A DNA stretch of 10,541 bases. Origin: Prevotellaceae bacterium. GTDB lineage: Bacteria > Bacteroidota > Bacteroidia > Bacteroidales > Bacteroidaceae. Of the stretch, positions 1-8,194 are shown in pieces. The position numbers were made by a program, and so were the translations under genes. The notes under the pieces were generated by a model. The model was not told the DNA's origin and did no database searches. It saw nothing but the letters and a program-made list of their open reading frames with translations. The stretch is from positions 1 to 10,541 of the forward strand of contig JAFLUS010000040.1 of assembly GCA_022508685.1 (NCBI GenBank), given 5' to 3'. Positions within the stretch are counted from its first letter, which is position 1. The number at the start of each line of letters is the position of its first letter.

Positions 1-3000
1 GTGAAGAAGGCGTGGAGTTGGGAGGGGCTGAGGGTGAGCGTCGGACGGAACGAGTCGCTTTGCATATAGGTGAGGATGGCGTGGCGCATTTGTCGGGCGA
101 CGAGGCGATGAGGGAGGTCGCGGGTGAGGTCGAAGGTGGTCATCAGGAGGCGGCCGTTGAGGACGTTGGCTTCGACTATCATGCCGAGTTTGCGGCTCAC
201 GTGCCATGTGTCGATGGGTTGCACGGGGGATTGGTAGTCGGCGGGAAGGAGGTCGAGGTTCATCACCTGTGCACGGTTGAGCAGTTCCCACCATTGCAGG
301 TTTGCCCAGTCGTCGGTGGGGAAATGGCGGAAGAGGGCGTGGGTGGTGTCAATGGTGGCACCGGTGGTGTGGGGCGGACGCATCTTGAACCAACTGGTGT
401 TCCAGAATACGGGGAGGTAGGTTTGGCGGATGTCGCTGCCATAGGTCACTTTCCCTGCCGCGAGCAGGAGGACGCGGCCGCCTTTGCGCAGCACGTTCAG
501 GGCGGTGGCGTCGAGGGTGTCGGTGATGTGGATGCCACGTTCGTCGGTGACGGGCGGCGTGGACGGGTACACCCAAAAGTCGTAGTGGTTGTGCGCCGCG
601 GTGCCGGCGTTGAGGTGGAGGGTGAGTTGCATGGGTTCGCTGACGGCGGACAGCGGATAGTGAATGTTGCCGACGGGGATGTTCTTGCCTTGTGGCAGCG
701 AGGCGGTGGAGAGGATGTCCGATGCGAGCGTGTCGCCTGCCGACGTGAGGATGGCGAAGGTGGTGGGTGCGGCTGCAAGCGGGCGGTTGCCGGCATGGTA
801 GGCTTCGATGCCGATGTGGAGCGTGTCGGTGTTGGCATAGACGAACTTCGGGAAGCGGGCGAGCAGGACGAGGGGTGAGCAGAATTCACGCCACTCTCGT
901 GCATCGATGTATCCTTTTTCGCGCCAGAACACGTTGAGCGGCCCGACGAGGGCGGTGCCCTGTCCGCTGTAGTCGTTGAGTCCCAAGAGTTGGAAACCGG
1001 CATAGTCGGGGGTGCGGAGGTTGCGTTCGATTTCGAACTTGTAGCAGAGCGATTGCAGACGTCCGGAGGCTTTCAGGAAGCGGTCGGCTTGCTGCGCCAT
1101 GCCGTGGCGGGCAAGGAGGTCGGCAAAGATGTCGAAATTGCGTGCGTGGTAGACGCCCTTGTATTGGTTGACTTCCTTCAAGTCGGGGAAGACGCACCAT
1201 TGTCCCTGTTCGTGGGCAACGATTGGGGAGCGGTTGGGTTCCGTTCCTTTATAATTGCGCGGAAAGAGGATTTGCTGCGTATAGTCGTCTGCCGACTGCG
1301 GTGCTGCCTTGTCCCAGTCGAGTCCGCGGGCACCACCTTTCACGTGGTACTGCGAGCCGTCGTCCCAAGCCCAGCCGCCGCCGACCGATGCGCCGCAGTA
1401 GATGCGTCGGTCGTCGTATTGCTGCATGGCGGCTACCCAGTCGTTGCAGTATGCCACCCAGTCGCCCGCCGGTTCGTTGCCGGCTGCCATCATGAGGAAC
1501 GACGGGTGGTTGCCGTAGGTGTCGACGATGCGGCGGCTTTCCTCCATCAGGTATTGGTCGATGTTCATTCCCCGACGCAGCCGCACGCCGTGGTTGGGCC
1601 ACGTGGGGCCTTCGGGTTGCAGATAGATGCCCACGAGGTCGGCTGCGGCAAAGGCTGCCTCGGGTGGGCAGTAGGAATGGAAGCGCACGTGGTTGATGCC
1701 CCATTCGCGGCACGTGCGGAAGATGCGCACCCATTCTTCTTCATCGGTGGGCGGATAGCCCGTCAGCGGGAAGCAGCAGTTTTCGACCGTTCCGCGCAGC
1801 CAGATGGGTTGTCCGTTGAGCAGCAACTGCGCCCCGTCGATGCTGATGTTGCGCATTCCGAACTGCGTTTCGTACACGTCGTCGCCGGCATTGACGGTGA
1901 GGCGGTAGACCACGGGATTGAATTCGTCCCACGTCTGCATGTCGTCGCCGAAACGGAGCGTGAGGACGAGTTGGCTGTCGGCAATCTCCACCCGTTCCGA
2001 CTGCACGGCCGTGGGGCGGAACCCATTCACCGGTACGGCAGTGGCATGGGCATAGGGGCGGTGTCGGGCAGCACGCCGGCGGGCGTCGTCGGGAATGTCC
2101 AGTTTCACTTCCACCGTTGCCAAGCGGTTCTCGACGTCGGGCACGACGCGGACGTGCCTGATGCTCAGTTGTCGCGGACGAACCTGCAGTTCCATTCTGC
2201 CCGTGATGCCGTTCCAGTTGCCCTGCGTCTGGTCGGTCACGCTGTGGCTGTCCTGTCCCACGCCGACGTTCTCGATGCCGTTGTAGACGCAGATTTCAAT
2301 GTCGTTCTGCGCACCGAAGTTCACGGCATCGGTTACATCGTATTCGTGAGGCGTGGAGAGCGACATCTGGTGTCCGATTTGCTTGCCGTTGACGTATGCC
2401 GTCGTCTCGATGTGAGGACGTTCGAGGAAGAGCACGATGCGCTGCCCCTGCAAATCGGCGGGCACGTAGATGCTGCGGCGATACCACGCACGCCCCACAT
2501 AATGCTTGTCGGGCGTGAGGAAGAACGGATATTTGACAGGGTCGCGCCGATAGGGCTCCATGGCGGGATTGAAGTAGTAACTGGAGTCGTAGACCGATGC
2601 CGTCCACTGCGTCCGGGCAGTGACGTCGTCGCCTTTGCCGTTCGTCAGCATCGAACCCGGCAGACGGATGAAGTCTTTGTAGGAAGGGGTGTCGCCCGTG
2701 GTGAACGCCCATGTGCCGGCGAGGTCAATCGCTCGCTGCTGCGCATCGGTGGCAGCGGTTTGCTCGACGCTGATGCCCAAGACGCGTTCGCCGAGGGTCG
2801 TGTCGGCTTCTCGCGGAAAATAGACGGGCATGTCGGGCTGTATGGGCAGCACGCGGAGTTCCAGCCCGACCGTATTTGCCGGCAACCGCCACAGTCCGTA
2901 GTCGAACGTGCGGCCGTTGTAGAAGTTGTCGTCGATGAAGTGCGGCGTGGTCGTGCCGTCGGCGTTCGCCGTCAGGGCGTAGAGTCGGGCGCAGTCGCCT

Positions 3001-4751
3001 TGATAGTCGATGTGGAGCAGTCCCGAACGGACGGCGGGGAGGTCGATGTCGTAGACGGCGGCGTGCAGAAAATCGTCGTCGGTGGGTTCTTCCGCCACTT
3101 TCTGCACACCGATGGTGATGGTGCGTGCCGGACGTGCCTCACAGCGTTTGTGGAAAGTCAGTGCCGTGCGCGTCGTCGCCGCTTCCTCCGGCAGCAGAAA
3201 ATGTTCGGCATCCTTGCGCGTGAGCAGATAGACGTGTTTGCAGACGGGACGACCGATGCCGCGCGGCTGCACGTTGCGCATCACGCGCCCGTTCACCTTC
3301 AGTTCCGTGGGGATGCCGTCGATTTGCATCAGATAGATGCAGCCGTCGCGTTGCGCCACCACCTGTGCCGTGGCATAGTCGATTGTCGTCTTGCCGACGG
3401 TGATGTTCACGGGAAAAATGGCTGAACATCCCGCAGGAATGGTCGTCGGCGACTGCGGGAACGTGGTGCCGCACGCCTCGAACTGCACCCCATGCTTGTC
3501 GCCGAGTTGCTCAAATCGGGCATAGTTGTTGACAAAGACGAAAGCACGCGTGCCGTCGGTGCGGACGATGTGCCGCAACCCGTTGCCGTCGCCTTTCTGC
3601 AGCGTCGCCTCTCCGTCGGTGAACACCGGTTTCATCGGGGCGAGCACGCTGCCGAAATCTCTGCAGAACAAATGGAGCAGCCGCAGCATGAAATAGTGCG
3701 GACGACGTTGCCCGAATTCACCGAGCGGTGCTTGGAAATCATACGTCTTGACCGGCAAGTCGTTGTGGTTGGTCGCCGGTGTGCGCTGATGCTCGTTGAG
3801 CGTCGTCAGCCGCCCTTCCGGATTTGTGCCACCATGGTACATGTAATAGCCCAGCAGATTGCTGCCACTGCCGAGTTTCACGACCGCCATGGCATAGGCA
3901 TCCTCGGGATAGAGCCACACGCGGCGGTGGTAACTGGTCATCATGCCGCCACCCAGTTCGCACGTGAAATAGGGATATTCCGCCGCCGTCGGACTTGCCT
4001 TGAAATGAAACGCCTGCCAATAGTCGCCACATCCTTCCTCCGTGCCGCGGTCCCAGAATCCGTCGGCATAGTCGCCGTAGAGCGGCAACATCTCGCCATG
4101 CGGAACCGGCCGGCGCAGTTCGGGCCAACCGGTGCGGGTGTAGAACGGGAGGTCGAAACCGATGTCGGTCGCCATCCGTTTCAGCGCCATGAGGTAGGCT
4201 CCGTCACCACGAAATTCATTGTCGAACTGGCACGCCAGCACCGGCCCGCCGTCCTTCCACTGCAGCCCCTCCACCTGCCGGAAAATCTGGCGGTAGAACG
4301 TCTCCACGAGTTGCAGAAACCGTGCATCCTCGCTCCTCACGCGACAGCCCTTCGTCAGCACCCAGTCGGGAATGCCGCCACAGCGTGCCTCGCCGTGGCA
4401 ATAGGGACCGATGCGCAGCACGACGGCAAGGTTTGCATCCCGACACGCGAGCAGAAAGCGCCGCAAGTCGCGCTGTCCCGTCCAGTCGAACTTGCCCTCC
4501 ACTTCCTCCACATGGTTCCAAAAGACATACGTCGCCACCACCGTGATGCCGCCGTCCTTCATGCGCTGCAAAGCCGTTGCCCATTCCGTCTGCGGCAACC
4601 GTGAATAATGCATTTCTCCCATGACGGGCATGATGCGTTTTCCGTTCTCGATGAGGCTGCAGCCGTCCCACGCCATGCGGCTGCCCAACTGCTGTGCCGA
4701 ACCCATGGCGGTGCAGCACAGCAACATAAGGATAAAGATGCTTCGTTTCAT
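1..4751 (-). CDS. Secreted two-enzyme glycoside hydrolase, GH35 module fused to GH2 module (3' end outside window)
   Basis: The ATG is at 4749-4751, and 1583 codons run without a stop to base 1, so the C-terminus is missing. Residues 1-19 look like a signal peptide (MKR, hydrophobic core, cleavage after GSA). Residues about 30-350 are a GH35 TIM barrel: RIGPYCHGE at 113-121, CQFDNEF at 174-180 with E179 as expected acid/base, CELGGGM at 264-270 with E265 as expected nucleophile, and YYMYHGGTN at 302-310. Beta-rich domains follow to about 650. A GH2 enzyme then begins at IDLAGTWAF (675): sugar-binding domain to about 858, Ig-like domain to about 965, and TIM barrel 970-1290 with HVRFHSYCPPEAAF, GNEP (E1093, acid/base) and AHEQGQW (E1181, nucleophile). 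An Ig-like segment and an alpha/beta domain (1405-1570, GGRVLLLAAG, WWEL) close the visible part. Both catalytic pairs are intact, so two activities are expected, probably on galactose-containing plant glycans. The substrate is an inference. The promoter lies just upstream, so it need not belong to the arg operon. Confidence 0.9.
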   Translation of the reverse strand, partial: MKRSIFILMLLCCTAMGSAQQLGSRMAWDGCSLIENGKRIMPVMGEMHYSRLPQTEWATALQRMKDGGITVVATYVFWNHVEEVEGKFDWTGQRDLRRFLLACRDANLAVVLRIGPYCHGEARCGGIPDWVLTKGCRVRSEDARFLQLVETFYRQIFRQVEGLQWKDGGPVLACQFDNEFRGDGAYLMALKRMATDIGFDLPFYTRTGWPELRRPVPHGEMLPLYGDYADGFWDRGTEEGCGDYWQAFHFKASPTAAEYPYFTCELGGGMMTSYHRRVWLYPEDAYAMAVVKLGSGSNLLGYYMYHGGTNPEGRLTTLNEHQRTPATNHNDLPVKTYDFQAPLGEFGQRRPHYFMLRLLHLFCRDFGSVLAPMKPVFTDGEATLQKGDGNGLRHIVRTDGTRAFVFVNNYARFEQLGDKHGVQFEACGTTFPQSPTTIPAGCSAIFPVNITVGKTTIDYATAQVVAQRDGCIYLMQIDGIPTELKVNGRVMRNVQPRGIGRPVCKHVYLLTRKDAEHFLLPEEAATTRTALTFHKRCEARPARTITIGVQKVAEEPTDDDFLHAAVYDIDLPAVRSGLLHIDYQGDCARLYALTANADGTTTPHFIDDNFYNGRTFDYGLWRLPANTVGLELRVLPIQPDMPVYFPREADTTLGERVLGISVEQTAATDAQQRAIDLAGTWAFTTGDTPSYKDFIRLPGSMLTNGKGDDVTARTQWTASVYDSSYYFNPAMEPYRRDPVKYPFFLTPDKHYVGRAWYRRSIYVPADLQGQRIVLFLERPHIETTAYVNGKQIGHQMSLSTPHEYDVTDAVNFGAQNDIEICVYNGIENVGVGQDSHSVTDQTQGNWNGITGRMELQVRPRQLSIRHVRVVPDVENRLATVEVKLDIPDDARRRAARHRPYAHATAVPVNGFRPTAVQSERVEIADSQLVLTLRFGDDMQTWDEFNPVVYRLTVNAGDDVYETQFGMRNISIDGAQLLLNGQPIWLRGTVENCCFPLTGYPPTDEEEWVRIFRTCREWGINHVRFHSYCPPEAAFAAADLVGIYLQPEGPTWPNHGVRLRRGMNIDQYLMEESRRIVDTYGNHPSFLMMAAGNEPAGDWVAYCNDWVAAMQQYDDRRIYCGASVGGGWAWDDGSQYHVKGGARGLDWDKAAPQSADDYTQQILFPRNYKGTEPNRSPIVAHEQGQWCVFPDLKEVNQYKGVYHARNFDIFADLLARHGMAQQADRFLKASGRLQSLCYKFEIERNLRTPDYAGFQLLGLNDYSGQGTALVGPLNVFWREKGYIDAREWREFCSPLVLLARFPKFVYANTDTLHIGIEAYHAGNRPLAAAPTTFAILTSAGDTLASDILSTASLPQGKNIPVGNIHYPLSAVSEPMQLTLHLNAGTAAHNHYDFWVYPSTPPVTDERGIHITDTLDATALNVLRKGGRVLLLAAGKVTYGSDIRQTYLPVFWNTSWFKMRPPHTTGATIDTTHALFRHFPTDDWANLQWWELLNRAQVMNLDLLPADYQSPVQPIDTWHVSRKLGMIVEANVLNGRLLMTTFDLTRDLPHRLVARQMRHAILTYMQSDSFRPTLTLSPSQLHAFF

Positions 4752-4756
4752 GGTCG

Positions 4757-4788
4757 CAAAGATAAGGAAAATCTGCTTACCCACCAAA
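4757..4788 (-). promoter_or_regulatory. Bacteroidetes-type promoter of the GH35-GH2 gene
   Basis: On the minus strand TTTG (4785-4788) is followed after exactly 20 bp by TATCTTTG (4757-4764). This fits the Bacteroidetes consensus TTTG - 19 to 21 bp - TAnnTTTG. Only five bases separate the -7 box from the ATG at 4751, so the transcript would have almost no leader. The downstream arm of a 10-bp inverted repeat (4759-4768 with 4798-4807) overlaps the -7 box. The rest of the gap between argD and this gene (4752-4827) holds no other recognisable site. Confidence 0.75.
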
Positions 4789-4807
4789 TGCAGGAGATCC
4801 TTATCTT
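4759..4807. repeat. 10-bp inverted repeat between argD and the GH35-GH2 gene
   Basis: AAGATAAGGA at 4759-4768 (plus strand) is the exact reverse complement of TCCTTATCTT at 4798-4807, with 29 bp between. In RNA made from the minus strand the arms could pair, and a further CTGC/GCAG pair inside the loop would extend the structure. No run of U follows, so it does not look like a normal intrinsic terminator. It could be an operator, because one arm overlaps the -7 box, or a hairpin at the 3' end of the arg mRNA. Confidence 0.6.
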
Positions 4808-4827
4808 ATTGCAATGAAAGGTATGCG

Positions 4828-5958
4828 TCAGTTGCAGACTGCGGCAAAACGTTCCATGAAATCGTCGGCTTCGGAGCGAGTGAGGCAGAGTGGGGGAAGC
4901 AGACGGAGAGTGGTGGTGCCGGCACAGCCGGTGAAGCAGTGTTGCTCGTGGACGAGACGATTGCGGATGTCTTTGTAGGGAACGTCGAGTTCGATGCCGA
5001 GCATGAGGCCGCGTCCGCGCACTTCGGTGACGTGGGGGAGACGGGCGTCTTGCAGTTGTTGGATGAGGTAGGAACCGACGTCGTGGGCATTGTCGACGAG
5101 GCGTTCGCTTTCCATGACGTCGAGTACGGCGAGGGCGGCACTGCAGGCGAGGTGGTTGCCGCCGAACGTGGTGCCGAGTTGTCCGTAGACGGGTTGGAAC
5201 TTGGGCGAAATGAGCACTGCACCCATGGGAAATCCGTTGGCGATGCCTTTGGCTACGGTGATGATGTCGGGGCGAACGCCGAGCCATTGGTGGGCGAAGA
5301 ATTTTCCGCTGCGTCCGTAGCCGCACTGGATTTCGTCGCAGATGAGGACGGTGTCGGTTGCGTCGCACATTTGGCGCAGCCCTTGCATGAATTCAGCCGT
5401 CGCCATGCGGATGCCGCCGACGCCTTGGATGCACTCTACGATGCAGGCGCAGACGTCGCCTTTCTGCAGTTCGCGCTGCCATGCGTCGAGGTCGTTCAAC
5501 GGCAGGTAGGTCACGTGGCCGTTTTGGTTGATGGGGGCGATGATGCGCGGATTGGCGGTGGCTTCTACGGCTAACGAGGTGCGGCCGTGGAAGGCTTTCT
5601 CGGCAGAGAGAATGCGGGTGCGGCCGTTATGGAATGATGCCAGTTTGAGGGCATTTTCGTTGGCTTCGGCTCCACTGTTGATGAGGAACAGTTGGTAGTC
5701 GTCGTAACCGCAGGCTTTGCCCAAGCGTTCGGCGAGTTGTTCCTGCAACGGGTTGCGGACGGAGTTGGAATAGAAACCGATGTCGGACAATTGTCGGGTG
5801 AGGGCTTCGACATAGTGGGGATGGGCGTGTCCGATGCTGACGACGGCGTGTCCGCCATAGAGGTCGAGATATTCTTGTCCGCGGTCGTCCCATACGCGGC
5901 AACCGAGTCCGCGTGTGATGGTGATGTCGAAAAGTGGGTAGACGTCGAAGAGTTTCAT
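4828..5958 (-). CDS. argD: N-acylornithine (acetyl- or succinylornithine) aminotransferase ArgD
   Basis: This is a 376-residue class III PLP-dependent aminotransferase of the ArgD family, at about the family's usual length. It converts N-acylglutamate semialdehyde to N-acylornithine with glutamate as amino donor, in the cytoplasm. Visible motifs are the glycine-rich PLP phosphate site NSGAEANENALKLA (94-107), KAFHGRT (121-127), CDEIQCGYGRSGKF (207-220) with the aspartate expected to contact the PLP ring nitrogen, and ITVAKGIANGFPMGA (233-247) in which K237 is the expected Schiff-base lysine. TTFGGNHLAC (263-272) is also typical. The start codon lies 4 nt after the argC stop, so the two genes are surely co-transcribed and perhaps translationally coupled. 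It is the last gene of the arg operon. In Bacteroides the intermediates are known to be succinylated, so this enzyme may prefer N-succinylornithine; that preference cannot be read from the sequence. Confidence 0.95.
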   Translation of the reverse strand: MKLFDVYPLFDITITRGLGCRVWDDRGQEYLDLYGGHAVVSIGHAHPHYVEALTRQLSDIGFYSNSVRNPLQEQLAERLGKACGYDDYQLFLINSGAEANENALKLASFHNGRTRILSAEKAFHGRTSLAVEATANPRIIAPINQNGHVTYLPLNDLDAWQRELQKGDVCACIVECIQGVGGIRMATAEFMQGLRQMCDATDTVLICDEIQCGYGRSGKFFAHQWLGVRPDIITVAKGIANGFPMGAVLISPKFQPVYGQLGTTFGGNHLACSAALAVLDVMESERLVDNAHDVGSYLIQQLQDARLPHVTEVRGRGLMLGIELDVPYKDIRNRLVHEQHCFTGCAGTTTLRLLPPLCLTRSEADDFMERFAAVCN

Positions 5959-5962
5959 GTTT

Positions 5963-6946
5963 TCAGAATGCTGATGCTTTGAGTCGCAGACCGGCTTTTT
6001 CGTCGATGCCGAACATGAGGTTCATGTTCTGCACGGCTTGTCCGACGGCTCCCTTGAGGAGGTTGTCGATGATGCTGGTGACGACGACTTTGTGGTCAAA
6101 TTGGTCGATGTGGAGCAGACACTTGTTGGTGTTGACGACTTGCTTGAGGTCGAGCGGCGTGTCGACGTAGTGGGTGAAGGCGGCATCGCGGTAGAAGTCG
6201 CGGTAGAGTGCAGCCACGTCGATGTCGCTGCGGTCGAGGCGCACGATTTCGGTGCAGAAGATGCCGCGCGGGAAGTCGCCTCGGCAGGGAACGAAGTCAA
6301 TGGCAACGTCGTCTTTGCCCACGTGGGGAGCCGGTTGCAGTTCGTTCAGGCTTTGCTCGATTTCAGCCAAGTGTTGGTGAGTGAAGACCTTGTAGGTGCT
6401 GATGTTGCTGTCGCGCCAAGAGAAGTGGGTGGATGCCGTCGGCTTCTGTCCCGCTCCCGTGCTGCCCGTAATGGCGTTCACACTGACGTCGTGGGTGAGG
6501 AGTCCGGCTTTTGCCAACGGCAGCAGTCCGAGTTGTATGGCGGTGGCGAAACAGCCCGGATTGGCGATATGGCGTGCGGTGCAAATCTGCGGACGATGGA
6601 TTTCGGGCAGCCCGTAGACATAGTCGTGTTCGGGTGATGCGATGCGGAAATCCTGTGCAAGGTCGACGATGCGCACGTGGTCGGGAATGTGGTGTTCGGC
6701 GAGGAACTGACGGCTCTTGCCGTGTCCGAAACAGAAGAAAAGCACGTCGGCTTGGTCGAAAGGCAAGTCGGCAGTGAACGCGAGGTCGGTGTCGCCGTAC
6801 AGGCCTTCGTGCACTTGCGTGACGGCATTGCCGGCATTCGACTCGCTGTTGGCAAATGCGATTTCTACCTGTGGGTGATGAACGAGCAGGCGGATGAGTT
6901 CACCGCCTGTGTAGCCTGCGGCTCCGAGAATTCCAACTCGTATCAT
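5963..6946 (-). CDS. argC: N-acyl-gamma-glutamyl-phosphate reductase ArgC
   Basis: This 327-residue cytoplasmic enzyme reduces N-acylglutamyl phosphate to the semialdehyde with NADPH. I chose the ATG at 6944-6946 because the protein then opens with MIRVGILGAAGYTGGEL, the usual ArgC N-terminus and NAD(P)-binding glycine loop (residues 6-12). A more upstream in-frame ATG (6997) would overlap argG and add 17 residues with no family match. The catalytic cysteine is C132 in ANPGCFATA. GSTGAGQKP (161-169) and HQHLAEIEQ (190-198), carrying the expected catalytic histidine, match the family. The C-terminal NLLKGAVGQAVQNMNLMFG is the typical ArgC ending. The gene sits 25 nt after argG and 4 nt before argD. 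As with argD, the natural substrate in Bacteroidales may be the succinyl rather than the acetyl form (known in Bacteroides, inferred here). Confidence 0.95.
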   Translation of the reverse strand: MIRVGILGAAGYTGGELIRLLVHHPQVEIAFANSESNAGNAVTQVHEGLYGDTDLAFTADLPFDQADVLFFCFGHGKSRQFLAEHHIPDHVRIVDLAQDFRIASPEHDYVYGLPEIHRPQICTARHIANPGCFATAIQLGLLPLAKAGLLTHDVSVNAITGSTGAGQKPTASTHFSWRDSNISTYKVFTHQHLAEIEQSLNELQPAPHVGKDDVAIDFVPCRGDFPRGIFCTEIVRLDRSDIDVAALYRDFYRDAAFTHYVDTPLDLKQVVNTNKCLLHIDQFDHKVVVTSIIDNLLKGAVGQAVQNMNLMFGIDEKAGLRLKASAF

Positions 6947-6971
6947 GGCAGTATGGTCAGGTTGGAAGCGG

Positions 6972-8177
6972 TTAGCGAATGTCGTCGGGGTGGGCAAGGT
7001 AGTAGGCGCGAAGGGGTGTCGAAGTGACTTTGATGAACCCTTTGGCGTCTTCGCTGCTCCACGCCTTTGCCGTTTCTCCGTACTCTCCGAGTTTGTTCTT
7101 CACGAGGTCGTCGGGCGAATCCACGCCTACCGTCTGGAAGGAATAGGGACGCAGTTCGAGCGTCACGACGCCGTTCACGTTGCGCTGGCTGCTGAGGAGC
7201 ATCGCCTCGATGTCGGGCATGACGGGTTCGAGATACTGGCTTTCGTGAAGGAACATGCCGTACCAGTTGCTGACTTGGTCTTTCCAATATTGTTGCCACT
7301 TCGACAGCGTGTATTTTTCGAGGAAGCGGTGTGCACCGATGATGAGCATGGGGGCTGCGGCTTCAAAACCGACGCGACCCTTGATGCCGATGATGGTGTC
7401 GCCCACGTGGCAGTCGCGGCCGATGGCGTAGGCTGCACCGATTTCCTCTACCGCCTGAATGGCAGCAATCTTGTCGGTATATTCCACGCCGTTGACCGAA
7501 ACGAGTTCGCCGTGTTGGAAACCGAGTTGCAGCAGTTCTGAACCCTCGCGGGTGGGGTGCTTCAGATAGGCAGATTCGGGAAGGCCTTGGCGAGAGTCGA
7601 GAATTTCGCCACCGCAGATGGATGTGCCCCAAATGCCGACGTTGTAGGAGTATTTCAGTTTGGTGAAGTCGGCACTGAAGCCGTTGGCGTTCAGATAGTC
7701 GATTTCCTCCTGACGCGAGAGGTTGGCATCGCGGGTGAGCGTGATGATTTCCACATCGGGAGCCATGACGAGGAAGGTCATGTCGAAACGGATTTGGTCG
7801 TTTCCGGCACCGGTTGAGCCGTGCGCAATGGCGCTTGCACCGATTTCCTTTGCATAGCGTGCGATGGCGATGGCTTGGAAGATGCGTTCCGAAGAGACGG
7901 AAATGGGGTAGCAGTTGTTGCGCAGCACGTTGCCGAAAATCATGTAGCGCAGCGATTTTTCGTAATATTCCTGTGTGACGTCGAGCGTGACGTACTTCGT
8001 GGCGCCGAGTTTGTAGGCGTTTTCTTCGTTGGTCTTGAGTTGTTCGGCAGAAAAACCGCCGGTGTTGGCACATGCGGCATGCACTTCGTAGCCTTTTTCC
8101 TTGGCGAGATACATGACGGTGTATGACGTGTCGAGTCCGCCGGAGAAGGCGACGACAACTTTTTTCTTCTGTTCCAT
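6972..8177 (-). CDS. argG: Argininosuccinate synthase ArgG
   Basis: This 401-residue enzyme joins citrulline and aspartate, using ATP, to give argininosuccinate, the step before ArgH in arginine synthesis. The N-terminal PP-loop for ATP is plain: AFSGGLDTSY at residues 10-19. AHGSTGAGNDQIRFD (118-132) is the conserved citrulline/aspartate-binding segment. YSYNVGIWG follows in the central part. The C-terminal half (FEAAAPMLIIGAHRFLEKYTL, shortened here) is typical of the family, and the length is normal. The ATG at 8175-8177 gives a start (MEQKKKVVVAFSGG) that places the PP-loop where it is expected. The start is 17 nt after the stop of the GNAT gene and the end is 25 nt before argC, so it is an inner gene of the arg operon. 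ArgH, which would use its product, is not in this window. Confidence 0.97.
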   Translation of the reverse strand: MEQKKKVVVAFSGGLDTSYTVMYLAKEKGYEVHAACANTGGFSAEQLKTNEENAYKLGATKYVTLDVTQEYYEKSLRYMIFGNVLRNNCYPISVSSERIFQAIAIARYAKEIGASAIAHGSTGAGNDQIRFDMTFLVMAPDVEIITLTRDANLSRQEEIDYLNANGFSADFTKLKYSYNVGIWGTSICGGEILDSRQGLPESAYLKHPTREGSELLQLGFQHGELVSVNGVEYTDKIAAIQAVEEIGAAYAIGRDCHVGDTIIGIKGRVGFEAAAPMLIIGAHRFLEKYTLSKWQQYWKDQVSNWYGMFLHESQYLEPVMPDIEAMLLSSQRNVNGVVTLELRPYSFQTVGVDSPDDLVKNKLGEYGETAKAWSSEDAKGFIKVTSTPLRAYYLAHPDDIR

Positions 8178-8194
8178 AGTTTCGGGGTTTTGTT

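Noticed and set aside
990..3425. An 811-codon open frame on the plus strand
   Set aside because: It lies fully antisense to the GH35-GH2 gene, which has clear motifs on the minus strand. The product shows no recognisable domain. Strong G/C bias at codon positions of the minus-strand gene removes stops from the opposite frame.
4695..4751. Lipoprotein signal on the GH35-GH2 protein, because of the cysteines at residues 12-13
   Set aside because: The residues before the cysteines (LMLL) do not fit a lipobox, and they lie inside the hydrophobic core; cleavage after GSA fits better.
3492..6637. Other long plus-strand open frames (3492-4604, 4621-5574, 6038-6637)
   Set aside because: They mirror the hydrolase, argD and argC in antisense, and one crosses a gene boundary and promoter. 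None has a recognisable motif.
6947..6997. Longer argC start at 6997
   Set aside because: It would overlap the end of argG and add 17 residues in front of the normal MIRVGILGAAGYTG start.
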